Assembly: GCF_000003605.2 (NCBI RefSeq) | Contig: NW_003123904.1 | Location: forward strand, 82,496 to 118,722 | Direction: 5' to 3' | DNA length: 36,227 nt | Source of the DNA: Saccoglossus kowalevskii | Lineage: Eukaryota > Hemichordata > Enteropneusta > Harrimaniidae | Shown here: positions 22,375 through 32,288 of the stretch, one piece after another | Layout: every line of letters begins with the position of its first letter | Numbering within the stretch: position 1 is the stretch's first letter | Notes under the pieces: generated by a model | What the model was told of the DNA's origin: nothing | Seen by the model: the letters and a program-made list of their open reading frames with translations, nothing else | Database searches by the model: none | Program-made: the position numbers and the translations under genes

Positions 22375-24817
22375 TCACTTAGGTGCTTATTTTTAGCAAA
22401 ACGGTAAAAAAGTAGAATATAATTCGAATGAATCTGTGCATATCAAATTATGTTATTCGGTCTTTTAAGCAATAAAAGCCATCGCCGGCCATGTGATATG
22501 TTCATTCTATCAATGAGTGAAAAGTCCCATTTAAAAAATTGATGATCCAGCGGTTACTGTTTATTAAATTGTTCAAGAACACGCGCATTTTGAAAAGAAC
22601 ACGTTTTCTGAAAGTAGATATATGCCGTTGTCAATTATTTAGTATATAATTATGACTTTTCATAAATCTTATTCGCATCCCATTTGTAGATTGAAGTTAT
22701 TTTCTAGACCAGATCTTTTTTTTAAGACCAGACGCCACGCTGTCTCCTACAAAATCGATGGTTTAAAATATTATATAATCTGATATAGCGACCACCAGCC
22801 AAGTAGAATATGCCTGGATTATGTAAAAGGCTGCATACTCAACGTGACATGGTGACCTCGAACAAGTCAAGACAGCCAATCGAATACTGTAAATCTTCGC
22901 TGGAATGTATATGTTTCCATCTTTCATCGCATTTTAACAATATTACCAGTAAGTAGGATTTAGTTGACAATCCTTACTACTCTCTATGTCACCGATTTGA
23001 GAAGACGCGTAACGTTTGTTTGGGTTTATTGTCAATATTTTAGTAAGTCACTAAAGTTACACTTAGTTTTATTGGGATTTTGAGACTATTATGCGTGCAA
23101 AATGGTGTCATAAATATGTTTGAATTACGGGAAATATTTTGAGGATTCGTCATGATTCGCTTCTGATCCGAAAATTACAATTGCTGCGGGAAAATTTTTG
23201 TGAATCCACACGCATGAGACCACTACATGAACCAATCAGTATGCAGAACCGATCGCCAACACTTAAACATGTTGAAAATCATTGTAAATTGAATATTAAG
23301 TAAACATTCCCCACAATTTGTGCAGCACAATAAATATAATAATAATAACAATCTCAGGACCCCGATAAAATGTCGGGAAAAATTTCAGACTGAATATTTA
23401 AAACAATCCACGGAAAGAGAATGGCAACTTCATTTCTACAAAACGTCAAACAATCACCTTAACATTATAATTATAATTATGAACGAGTTATTTGTTTGTA
23501 AAGGTGTCCGAAAGAAGGAAATGCACATCACCTTTTTATGCGCATTTTTTGAATTGTGATATTTTGTTTATATACTGAGTATAAGTGTTTTTCAAAGTCA
23601 ATCAATGACGTTCGTATTCTGATTATGTTCAAACCTAAAATTACTCCACCGCGCGTTTTTATACGTATTTAGCCCTGTCAATGTAAATCATCATCTATTT
23701 TACAAGATTATACAATTATGCAAATAAGTTATGATTATCTGATTTAGCCAATAAGCTGTATAGTCGTGGATAAAAAAAAATAGCTCATCCACGGTTACTA
23801 GAAGAAAAATCATTTATGTAAATAGGATGAAAGTATACAACAGTGGTATTGCTTTTCAGAACTAAATTATGGTAATATAAAAATAAATAAAATGTTAATT
23901 TCCAAAGTAGTTAAGTGTACTGCGAAGTGTGCTATGATCTCTCAAATATTGCTTCATTTCATCAATTTATATATATCAGATCGAAACATCAATTAGTTAT
24001 CTGAGTTGCGCTGACAACGGTTAATTAGTATGTAAATTGATCTAATCACGGATCTGTACCTGGAATGGTTCAATCTTTTACTTGTCATCACATGACATAT
24101 GTGATAACTGATTATAATATGCACTGAGTGACAGTCTCATTTAAGGTCATTAGAGTTAATTAAAAGAACTATGAATGATGATATCACTGTTCATATATTA
24201 TATGCTTTTTAGTAAAAGTATTAATTTATGTCGTTTTCCACGACATCGGTTGTACTTAGCGGATTTGGATGACGAGTACATTCGGAAACTGTCGCCATTC
24301 AATTATCCAAATTTGTTTACCACATTATGAATTGTAGTTTTCTCGGGAACTTGGCTAGCTTTATCGAAGTGACCACAAACGAACGTGTTTTTTTTCCATC
24401 ACTGATATCTTGCAAGATGAGATAGCGGCTGGTTTCAAATGACTGATGAATATATAATTTTACAGGGATACCCAAATTTTTGATATAGGAATTTATTTTA
24501 TTTTGCTTATAAATGAAGTACTTACAATACATTACATTACAATAATGTTCTTCCCACAATGCAGCTCGTATTCTCGTGAGAATGGCGTAACCTACAATCA
24601 AACTGCGCGTTCTAAAGCGCAGCTGTTCGGTTATCCAATCAGCTTTCAGTATTACTTATTTGGTGTTCCGGGTTGGATGACGGTAACGTCTATATGGGAT
24701 AGGAAAATTACAGGCCGCCGTCAGTTGTTGCAGACTCCTTTGATTCCCAATATTTGGTTGTCCAGACAGAGTGTGCTATAGTTTATAAGCCGAGTGAGCG
24801 TCAGCTCAGGTGATAGA
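22375..24817. other. No firm gene; CpG-richer patch at 24600-24790
   Basis: Mostly AT-rich sequence. TGACGTCA at 22049-22056 lies just upstream of this stretch. The patch at 24600-24790 carries CCAAT in both reading senses and a CTGCGC/GCGCAG inverted repeat, and is overlapped by frames on both strands. A minus-strand frame (24317-24601) contains a consensus donor TATT|GTAAGTACTT, but no acceptor or family supports it. Confidence 0.4.
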
Positions 24818-24832
24818 CCCCCCCCCCCCCCC
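24818..24832 (+). repeat. Homopolymer C15
   Basis: Fifteen consecutive C. Length in the assembly may be inaccurate. A comparable G12 run lies at 26844-26855. Confidence 0.9.
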
Positions 24833-25768
24833 ATCGTGATGTGAGACGACGGATTTAAACAATGACATCACACCTGGGCCCCGGGCATACGTGTATTGAA
24901 ACAACGGGCTAGGTAACGAGACAGCTGCGGGCGCAACTTCTTTAAATAAATAATCAATAAAACAAACAAATTATACTTCACTCCACGTTGTTTTATTTTC
25001 AGCCATTTTTAAATATATATACAAACACATTACATTCCTGGACAATGTAACAATAAGAGCCATACACATAAATGTACTAGTCTAAGAATTTCTGCATAGT
25101 AACCAGGGTCTTTCAGATGTCAATATCAAATACCAATACATTTCCGGAAAGTTTGCTATAGACGTACCTGTGTCATTAAATTTCTACGAGTCAAGATTTT
25201 TTGGAAAATTACCTCCTTTTTTTAAATGTTTATCAATTTTACCTGTTCTGTCTGCAATCTCAGACTAGTGAGCTGCAATGTAGTATTCAACTTGAAGTTA
25301 TTTTTTAACCGTTTGTGCGTATTTCGGGAAATTTGCAAAACGCGTTTTTCTAATAACCTTTTAGCAACAAATTTACAAAAAATTAACATTTGTGACAATT
25401 AAGAGTAGTGGGACTATATACTCAACTACATTTATCGGAGAAAAATTGGCAACATTTTTTACACTTGCAGAAAAGTTCTCATATTATACAGTAAAACTAC
25501 ATTTGGGTTTTGGTGGATTCATTTAAAGCATGGCATAAAAGGATTCCATTGGAATTCTCTTAGCTTAATGTCAATTGTTAATTTGAATGGAACGCGGTAA
25601 AACTCTTTCCAAACATGAATTTTCGTCTTTAAGGTAATTTCAAAATCAGTTCTGAGTGTGGTGGCATAACCTTACTTTTATTATACATCTATAAATATCA
25701 TATGATTCATTCATAACATGTAAGTAAACAGGAATAATATAATATCAGTACTTTGTTTCCACTCGCAG
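24833..25768. other. No gene recognised
   Basis: AT-rich sequence without repeat structure or convincing frames. Confidence 0.5.
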
Positions 25769-25891
25769 TTTTGTTGTACAGTACTAGCCGAGAAAGTACA
25801 AGACCAAGTCATTGCAGAAAAGCATGCCGAAGAACACCAAGATTGTGTTCCATGGCAAAAATTTACGTGCTTCATCAAACATAAAACCAAT
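25769..25891 (+). CDS. Candidate internal exon, charged, unknown
   Basis: The stop-free frame here has no usable start codon. TTTCCACTCGCAG ends at 25768 as a reasonable acceptor and AAT|GTAAAT gives a possible donor at 25892. Between them the frame reads VLAEKVQDQVIAEKHAEEHQ, then DCVPWQKFTCFIKHKT. Twelve of the 21 codons from GCC to GTT begin with G, a periodicity typical of real coding sequence. The first half could form a charged helix. The frame stays open beyond the donor to about 25957 but becomes lysine/serine/asparagine-rich. No family recognised; a decayed exon is equally possible. Confidence 0.28.
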
Positions 25892-25957
25892 GTAAATGAA
25901 TCCAACTTTTATGATTTGTCAAAAAAAAAATCCACCAACTTCGCACCGTTTTACCGT

Positions 25958-26310
25958 TAGGATTGCCGTACATACCAGTGCTTACAACTTGAACACGCTT
26001 ATCCGGTCTTCAGACGGTTGAGGTGAACGCTAGAGGTCGCTAGTCACATTGAGTTTTTTTTACTCAACCCAACACAGAATAATGTACTGGCGTATATTAT
26101 ATTATTCTGAAAACTCAATTATCCCAGAAAGGTTTTAATGATAATATTTAACGATTGGTTCTGTTTGGGAGCGCTTTGTATGAATATCCGGGCTCATAGT
26201 GTTCCGTTTACAGCAACAAATTTAAAACGAGACATGCATGCAAACTACCGTGACGTAACTCGTTATGTAGATTTATTTCCTATCTATGTGCATCTCTGTC
26301 ATCGTTTATT
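25958..26310. other. No gene recognised
   Basis: Contains a small hairpin TTGAGT/ACTCAA near 26050 and TGACGTAA at 26251-26258. CCGTTTACAG near 26204 resembles the terminal motif of the neighbouring element. Confidence 0.45.
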
Positions 26311-26710
26311 GCTGCGTTTACACGACATCATTTTATCGGAGCCCTTCGGCTAGAGCCAAGAACGGCTCCAATAAACCGACCGGGCCGAAATCACGGCTCT
26401 GAATCGACTTCTCTTTTCATTTATGATGGAGACAACATAGTTTGTAATCTATCTTAGCTCAACAGCATAATACACTGACATGCATCGTGCTATGTAAAGA
26501 AACAACAAAACAAGCACGACACAAAAGACGTTTTCAGCCATATTGTTTTTATAAGTTACGTTCGGCTCTGAACTAACTTGATTGAATTCGGCTAATCTCG
26601 GCTCTCGTTCGGCCCGACCATGTAAACGCATTGAAGATAATTTCCTGTTAATCGGTGCAAAGAACAGTTGTTCGGCTCCGATATATAGAATGCTATCGTG
26701 TAAACGTAGC
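26311..26710. mobile_element. Terminal-inverted-repeat element, about 400 bp, non-autonomous
   Basis: The left end GCTGCGTTTACACGACATCA (26311 onward) continues into ATCGGAGCC. The reverse complement of the right end, GCTACGTTTACACGATAGCA, likewise continues into TATCGGAGCC, so the terminal repeats span about 33-37 bp with few mismatches. Subterminal CGGCTC/GAGCCG motifs are dense on both sides, and a longer inner inverted match joins CCGACCGGGCCGAA (26377-26390) and TTCGGCCCGACC (26608-26619). A second GCGTTTACA copy, inverted, lies inside at 26621-26629, so the element may be compound. No clean target-site duplication is visible. It has no transposase. Dense subterminal motifs suggest a hAT-like relative, which is inference. 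Confidence 0.65.
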
Positions 26711-27460
26711 ATTTGATTAGACTCTATTGCAGAAATAGTAGCGGCACCCTATATGATATGGTAGCAAAATGTCCACATCGTGTTTTGCAACAACTTCGAT
26801 GCACATACGTTTATTGCTATCCCGGGGAAGGTTTTGGTGAATTGGGGGGGGGGGGCATCAAACTGCAAAACCACGATTGAATTCCTTCGGCAGAGCTACG
26901 ATGTTACAGTCAAACAGATTCAAAGGTGACGACACAATTTGATCTTCAGAAGGTGCACTTTTAACACCGGTTGTCGAACAAAGACACATACATTCAACGA
27001 TGTAACAACACAATTATTCATGGTAAAAATCAAAGCACGTGTATTGCCCCATAGCCCCCACTGAGCTGTGTATGATGGGAGTTGTTTAGACCAAAGACAC
27101 TAGAAAATATAAACTTGTTTTTTGGTTCTTTTTTTGTGCGGTAACCCGACTTTCGCAGTAACTCCACTTTCGCCATTTATACACCCCCATAACATTATTA
27201 TATTTCATTGAGAAAACAACAACAAATAAATAAGGTACTGTATGCATGGATGTACTAAGATGTGTATGCAAGTCTACTTATACCAACTACAAATTTGTCC
27301 TATTAGATCTACGTCATACAGACACGTGACACACACGAACACGTTATCACGTGCTCTAGCGAGACAAACGTGGCCACTGATATATGTTAAAAAAATATAT
27401 AAAAGTTTCGTGTATTCAGGAGATAAAACCGTGCCGCAAATATCAAACACAACGTTAACG
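26711..27460. other. No gene recognised
   Basis: Contains a G12 run at 26844-26855 and E-boxes at 27036-27041, 27323-27328 and 27348-27353. Frames are short. Confidence 0.45.
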
Positions 27461-27581
27461 CGCCATGACGATCATGGCGACTTAAGGTACATATACTTCA
27501 ATGTGCTGAGATGTTGTTCACTTCCTGGTTTGAAATTCGGCATTTCTGTCATCAAGCAGTAGATAAATTAAATTTCAAACC
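27461..27581. repeat. Two small perfect inverted repeats
   Basis: CGCCATGA CGA TCATGGCG (27461-27479) has 8-bp arms and a 3-base centre. GGTTTGAAATT (27527-27537) pairs perfectly with AATTTCAAACC (27571-27581), and CTTCC and GGAAG blocks lie further out. The second pair may be the core of a small fold-back element. No flanking duplication was found. Confidence 0.6.
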
Positions 27582-28460
27582 AAGTCACCGGGAAGCCAAG
27601 TCAAGGACAAGTTCAATCTGTTCTTATTTTTGGTTTGCTGGTGTGCGTTCATGTGTATGACCTTTATATTGCCAATAATTATATCAGACATGTTACAGTA
27701 CTATCCACTTACACTTACACACCGAGAGAGTGGGTGTCAGTGATTCCATCTCACCGTAACTATGCCGATGATGAGTGGTTGATGAAAGGTATGCAGTGTT
27801 TCGACTCCAAACACCGAAAGTACCATACACTGTTAAAGACTATATTGTGATCGCGTTGTTCCAATTTGCTGGGGTGTGTGGTCGCGATACCCCATCCAAA
27901 TGAATAAAAAAAAATGGGAATATACAGAAACACATTGATAGACTGTTAAACTGGTTCCAGTGTATTTCATTGAGACTGTCTATTCCGATTTTTTTCAATG
28001 AAATCCACTAGACCCTGTACCGTGATCAAAGACGAGATAACATAGCAGTAAGCCAGCGAGTTCGTCTACAGAAAACATTGAGATCACTCAGCGAACCGGC
28101 AAATGGACCGCACCCAGATTTGGTTGCCGATCTTAATCTTGTAAATTAAAAACCTAAACTTCGGTTAATCAATTGGGCTGGAATGACGATTTTATCTTTG
28201 GTCAGCGAAGCGAAAGACTGTTCAGTCGAGCATGAAATAAATATAGAGTCGACATGGATGGATTGACTGGGACTCACTTAGAAGTCATAATTTCAATCAA
28301 AAAGACGTTCCAGAACACGGTATCATTCTACCTCCCACACACATCATCCACTTATGGGTAGTAGACAAAAAATCATTACATTTTGCTGCTAAGTAAGTCT
28401 AGTTAGTACACGAATATATTCGGGTGTACGTTATAGATAGATTGCATACTTCTAGAAAAA
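27582..28460. other. No gene recognised
   Basis: Unique-looking AT-rich sequence with a 71-codon frame at 27635-27850 that has no domain or splice support. Confidence 0.4.
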
Positions 28461-28825
28461 GTTAAGAATTGAAAATGACGAATCACAGTTTGAGTTGAGA
28501 ATTACAGATGAAGTTTAGAGTTAAAGGTGGAATTAAGAATTACAGTTACGTATTAGAGATGAAGATAAGAGTGATCAATTAAGTTGAGAATTAAAAATGG
28601 AGTTCATAATTAATGATTGGGGTCAAAGGACACTGACAGATAGATTTGTGGAGTTACGGATTACAAAATAAGTTGAGAAATCATAATGATGGAGTTGTAA
28701 ATCACCGACAGATAGAGTTGAGAAGTACAGATAGAGTTGAGAAGTACAGATAGAGTTGAGAAGTACAGATAGAGTTGAGAAGTACAGATGGAGTTATGAA
28801 TTACAAAATAAGTTGAGAACTAAAG
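28461..28825. repeat. Minisatellite, 19-bp unit, four exact copies in a decayed array
   Basis: GATAGAGTTGAGAAGTACA is repeated exactly at 28711-28729, 28730-28748, 28749-28767 and 28768-28786, then once with changes at 28787-28805. Diverged units of the same type (GAGTTGAGAATTACAGATG) extend left to about 28461 and right to about 28825. The exact core inside decayed flanks indicates recent expansion within an old array. Confidence 0.9.
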
Positions 28826-28885
28826 TGACAGACCCGTATTTGTTGGCATAATTTATCCTGTATATGAGAACTATTTAAGGGAGTT

Positions 28886-28923
28886 CTATGTCACCACGGT
28901 AACCGTAATGACACGTGACATAG
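28886..28923. repeat. Inverted repeat with inner palindrome
   Basis: CTATGTCAC (28886-28894) pairs with GTGACATAG (28915-28923). Inside lies the odd palindrome ACGGTAACCGT (28896-28906). The right arm overlaps an E-box CACGTG at 28912-28917. The two symmetries are not concentric, so this is either a small decayed fold-back element or a cluster of palindromic binding sites. Confidence 0.6.
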
Positions 28924-29491
28924 TATCTCAGAGTACGTCTTCAAATCGTGTGCCTATCTGTTATGTTCGTTGGGTATGACGTAATCATTAGAATAATTCT
29001 CCTGGCGTTCATTTGACAATACCTAATTTAGGCAGATAAATGGAATTTGCCTTATGTGCACCCTGTATGTCGTTGCGTGGATTGGCTTGGAACGAGCCTA
29101 AAATTTGCTGACGTAATCAGACAGATCATCACGTGACCTGCATATATGCTGTCCTTCATAATAAAATAACGTTGACAGTTGACTTGAGTACTCGTATTAT
29201 GTATTAATAAATCTGCTATGTTCAGATTGGCCCACTATTTTTTTTTGTATGATTTTTTTTTATTTTCACACAAAATAAAAATATACAGTAACAAAATCAT
29301 ACATACACAAAAAAAAACTGAAACTAAAACAAGAATGAGATGTGGGCTAATGTGGTGTTTTCTATTTTGTAACCTTCAAAGCCAGCTGTCATGTTTTGTT
29401 TATACTATTCCAATAGCCAAAAAGAAATTATTGGCCCACTAATAGTAACTTACATGCTCAGCTGCTAACTCACACCACTCACTGTGTGCCA
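28924..29491. other. No gene recognised
   Basis: TGACGTAA occurs twice (28977-28984 and 29109-29116), and an E-box lies at 29130-29135. A T-rich and A-rich low-complexity patch lies at 29236-29330. Confidence 0.45.
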
Positions 29492-29656
29492 TTAAAGCGA
29501 GAGGGTCGTCACCTGCCCACGAGCGGGGATTGAGTTCCAAGCGACGATAACAACACACGCTAAGAACGCAAAGGCTCATGGGTTGTCGCTTGTTTGTAAA
29601 CAATGACACATTATGGCTATCTGACGCATGCGCAGGTGACGACTCCCCCGCTTTAA
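29492..29656 (+). mobile_element. TTAA-flanked miniature inverted-repeat element, copy 2
   Basis: A 165-bp copy in the opposite orientation to copy 1, running from TTAAAGCGAGAGGGTCGTCA to GTGACGACTCCCCCGCTTTAA's TTAA edge. It keeps GTAAACA (29596-29602, forkhead-like) and GACGCATGCGCA (29623-29634, NRF1-like). Its left arm has diverged (CCCACGAGCGG where copy 3 has GCGCACGCGCG). A minus-strand frame starting at 29920 ends inside it and is incidental. Confidence 0.8.
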
Positions 29657-30068
29657 AACGATAGTGTCGTCATAATTGTACATGTGCACATGATGGGACT
29701 CGCACAAATCAATGTTTACATAATACATTGTGTTTTGATAGAAGCACAGTCCATCTATCACCGGTCCAGAAACGGCTATTGTTCTAGGTGTTAAAAGGCA
29801 GTAGTTGTCGCGCCGTGCACGTGCGACATTTGTGTTGATAAACATTGATTTTCCCACAATCCAATGCGCTCTTCTTATGGAAATCACAAGTATGAGTTTT
29901 GCCCTGGACGCCACTTGCACTGATCACCGCCAGCGACTCCTTCAATACCTTCCAATCACCGAAACAAAATGCTAATTAAAGCTTAGTAACCTCTCAGATT
30001 GTACATGGACGTACAATGATTTGTACTCGTTGGTGTGCGCAATAGACAAAATCGCCATCTTTGTTTAT
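29657..30068. other. No gene recognised
   Basis: CpG-richer than average, with an E-box at 29818-29823 and a small inverted repeat ATTGTAC/GTACAAT near 30000-30018. Confidence 0.4.
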
Positions 30069-30108
30069 ATGAGACCACAGTCCCTCCCTTGAGGGACTGT
30101 GATGAGAC
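30069..30108. mobile_element. Tiny palindromic insertion, copy 2 (26 bp plus 7-bp TSDs)
   Basis: The core at 30076-30101 is CACAGTCCCTC, then CCTT, then the exact reverse complement GAGGGACTGTG. It is flanked by the direct repeat ATGAGAC at 30069-30075 and 30102-30108, identical 7 of 7. It shares its 11 terminal bases with copy 1 at 10277-10314 but lacks the next 6 bp of each arm. There is practically nothing between the inverted ends, making this about as short as an inverted-repeat insertion can be. Confidence 0.7.
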
Positions 30109-30860
30109 CCATATCTTGCGCACGCGTAGCGCGACAACCACCGCTCTTTAATCCTCATTTTCGCTGGCCAATCCGGGCTGCGTCTTTCATCGAAGAATAC
30201 AATCACTCAGAATCAGTGTTGGGTGGCATTTTGTGATGTGTACGGTCCTGTTATCCAAATAAACTAGGCAGTTTTGATATTACCGTAATTCTGCAACTGG
30301 TGAGTCAATTTCGTAGTGACCAATCACCTATTTACTAAGTAATTTTACTTTGCATTTTCTGAGGGCGTTTATTCAAAATAAAGAGACAATGTTGTGATAC
30401 CAAATCATTTGTAAGACTCGATCACATTTCAAGCATTCATTATGTGCTAGAATATTAGATACAGTTGCGAGCTCGTACAACTCATATATTGCGCTTGGAT
30501 GAACTTGTATGATGTTGGTAAAAAAAACACAGAAAATAGGAAAACAGTGGAACAGGGAAATAAGCTTTAGCACAGTTCTGACAATAGTGTCCAGTCACCA
30601 ATAGAGGGCAGTATTCGCACATTTTCTATTACATATGTGGATATACGTAATTATTCATAAGGGATATTGAATCTAATCAGTATTATCTCAAGTATATAAT
30701 GGCAGCCGTATGTCAGATGTATCGATGATTTAACAACAAGTTGAACAAAACAAAGAGTTTATAACTGATCATTAGAATAGGAAATAAACTAGATGCGTAT
30801 AGAACACATGTTGATTAATTTGTAACACATTGTTTTCTCCGAAACTTTGTAGTGCTAGTA
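30109..30860. other. No gene recognised
   Basis: An NRF1-like TGCGCACGCG lies at 30118-30127. A donor-like CTG|GTGAGT lies with its GT at 30300-30301 and has about 22 open codons upstream, with no acceptor. AGAGGGCAG near 30603 resembles the end of many invertebrate miniature transposons, but no partner end was found. Confidence 0.4.
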
Positions 30861-31115
30861 TATTCACGTCACAATGTTCACATGAAATGTCATCATATGC
30901 CACAATGTTCACACGATAGTGTTATATCAACAATGCTAGAGTTCACATCTCTAAGTTCGTATCACAATGTATATAAAATAGTAGTTAATTATATTACAAT
31001 GATTACTTATATTATGTTCGTATCACAATGTTCATAATATAATGTTCAAAATTACAATATTCACGACGCAATGTTTACAACTCAATGAACGTATCGCAAT
31101 GTTCACATCATAATA
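30861..31115. repeat. Degenerate array of ACAATGTTCACA-like units
   Basis: The words CACAATGTTCACAT, TCGTATCACAATGT and CGCAATGTTCACAT recur about a dozen times with irregular spacing of roughly 17-35 bp. Longer phrases (GTTCGTATCACAATGT) recur near 30956, 31018 and 31089, so a higher unit of about 60-70 bp is likely. A 61-codon plus-strand frame over part of it is a repeat translation. Confidence 0.65.
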
Positions 31116-31555
31116 TCCGTTAATAGCGGTTCTGTATTTAGCACTATGATGTTGCTGTTTTTCTGGTTTTCGAGAATATTAGCTTCTATGACGTATTTTG
31201 ATTTTGTAAGAATGCTTTATTTCTGAAATGATGAAAACAATATTTAGAAGAAAACAAAATACTCATTTATACTTTACGACGTATGGTGTAATTTTTGACA
31301 GTGAATATGATACTAGCGTCTGTATTTATGTTACTCATTTACCGGCATCTGTTTGTATTAGAGACTCAAAAACACAGTCTACACACAAAAAGTGTTTTTA
31401 AAAATTTCAGATCAAAGGCTTTTTACAAATTTATAGGTTTGAGAGGTTTTGGTCACTATTAACAGCCGTCAATATGTTTCTCGCAAAAAGACTACATCAA
31501 GTTTCCTGCTGAAATGGGATCATTGTTTCAAGCCATAAGTTTTGTTGGTGATTAA
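31116..31555. other. No gene recognised
   Basis: AT-rich sequence with no repeat or convincing frame. Confidence 0.5.
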
Positions 31556-31751
31556 TTTGTCTTCAAAATTAACGAAGTTCTTACTACATTTCCATTTATC
31601 TTTAGTATATATTTTCGTTTTTCTTTTGTATGTGTCAAATTACTGATAACAATTTATTGCACGTTATTTCTGTCATCATGGCATTGTTACAAACTATATC
31701 CAATATCCAATTTACAAAGTGTATCAGAATTAGAACTAATCGGATTTTTTA

Positions 31752-31909
31752 AAGGTGTGAGAAATTACCGACTTACAAGAGTATCAAGTGTCGGCAGATT
31801 AGGCATGCTCGAAATGGCGGAAATTCATTTCCTCACCGACGCCTGGATGACAAAGCCTCTGCTACTCGATCTACGGCGGCACGTATACAGCCAACGAGTA
31901 TATGTATGA
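31752..31909 (+). CDS. Candidate 3'-terminal exon, unknown product
   Basis: A 117-codon stop-free frame spans 31556-31909, ending with TGA at 31907-31909. Its first half is low-complexity. From about 31740 it becomes protein-like: FFKGVRNYRLTRVSSVGRL, then GMLEMAEIHFLTDAWMTK, then PLLLDLRRHVYSQRVYV and stop. CGGATTTTTTAAAG is a fair acceptor placing the exon start near 31754; an in-frame ATG is at 31805-31807. GC content rises sharply across 31800-31905. No domain is recognised. A stop-free run this long is expected about once by chance in the window, so the evidence is the codon and residue use, not the length. It might be a last exon or a decayed one. Confidence 0.27.
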
Positions 31910-32149
31910 GTATTACACCTTTAAAAGTGGGTAATATTCAAAGGAATTCAAATAGGGGTGACAGGCGCCTTAGAGGTGTATGCTTGCACACATTCTCCTT
32001 CCCAGAGTTCCTTGCGGTTAGATCACCGAAAGCATCTCTGCCAGCACACACCGCCATTTTGTGCTTAAACGTCACAAGACGTTTATTACGTCTATCCTTG
32101 CCGATTTGTGTTTGTTATTAGGGGCCTTCGTGTCGATTTCTTTTTACTG
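31910..32149. other. GC-richer segment, no gene recognised
   Basis: A 71-codon frame beginning at 31906 overlaps the stop of the preceding candidate exon in another frame and has no family support. If 31752-31909 is a terminal exon, this would be 3' untranslated sequence; no AATAAA was seen before the next element. Confidence 0.35.
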
Positions 32150-32288
32150 TTAAAGCGGGAGGGTCGTCACTTGCGCACGCGCGTCCCAGGCGACGATAAG
32201 AACACGCTCTTTGGTAGACGCGTGTTTGTAAACAATGATACGCTATGGCCATCTGACGCATGCGCAGGTGACGACTCCCCCGCTTTAA
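32150..32288 (+). mobile_element. TTAA-flanked miniature inverted-repeat element, copy 3
   Basis: The shortest (139 bp) and most symmetrical copy. The left end is TTAAAGCGGGAGGGTCGTCA; the reverse complement of the right end is TTAAAGCGGGGGAGTCGTCA, and the match continues to GCG about 32 bp in. It retains GTAAACA (32228-32234) and GACGCATGCGCA (32255-32266). Against copy 2 it lacks about 25 bp of the central region. Frames on both strands cross it and are incidental. Confidence 0.8.

Noticed and set aside
23765..23793. CGTGGAT/ATCCACG inverted repeat
   Set aside because: Only 7-bp arms around an A-run; expected by chance in 36 kb.
24317..24781. Overlapping frames of 92-94 codons on both strands
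   Set aside because: Neither has a convincing acceptor or recognised domain. The minus frame contains a consensus donor but would be cut in two by it.
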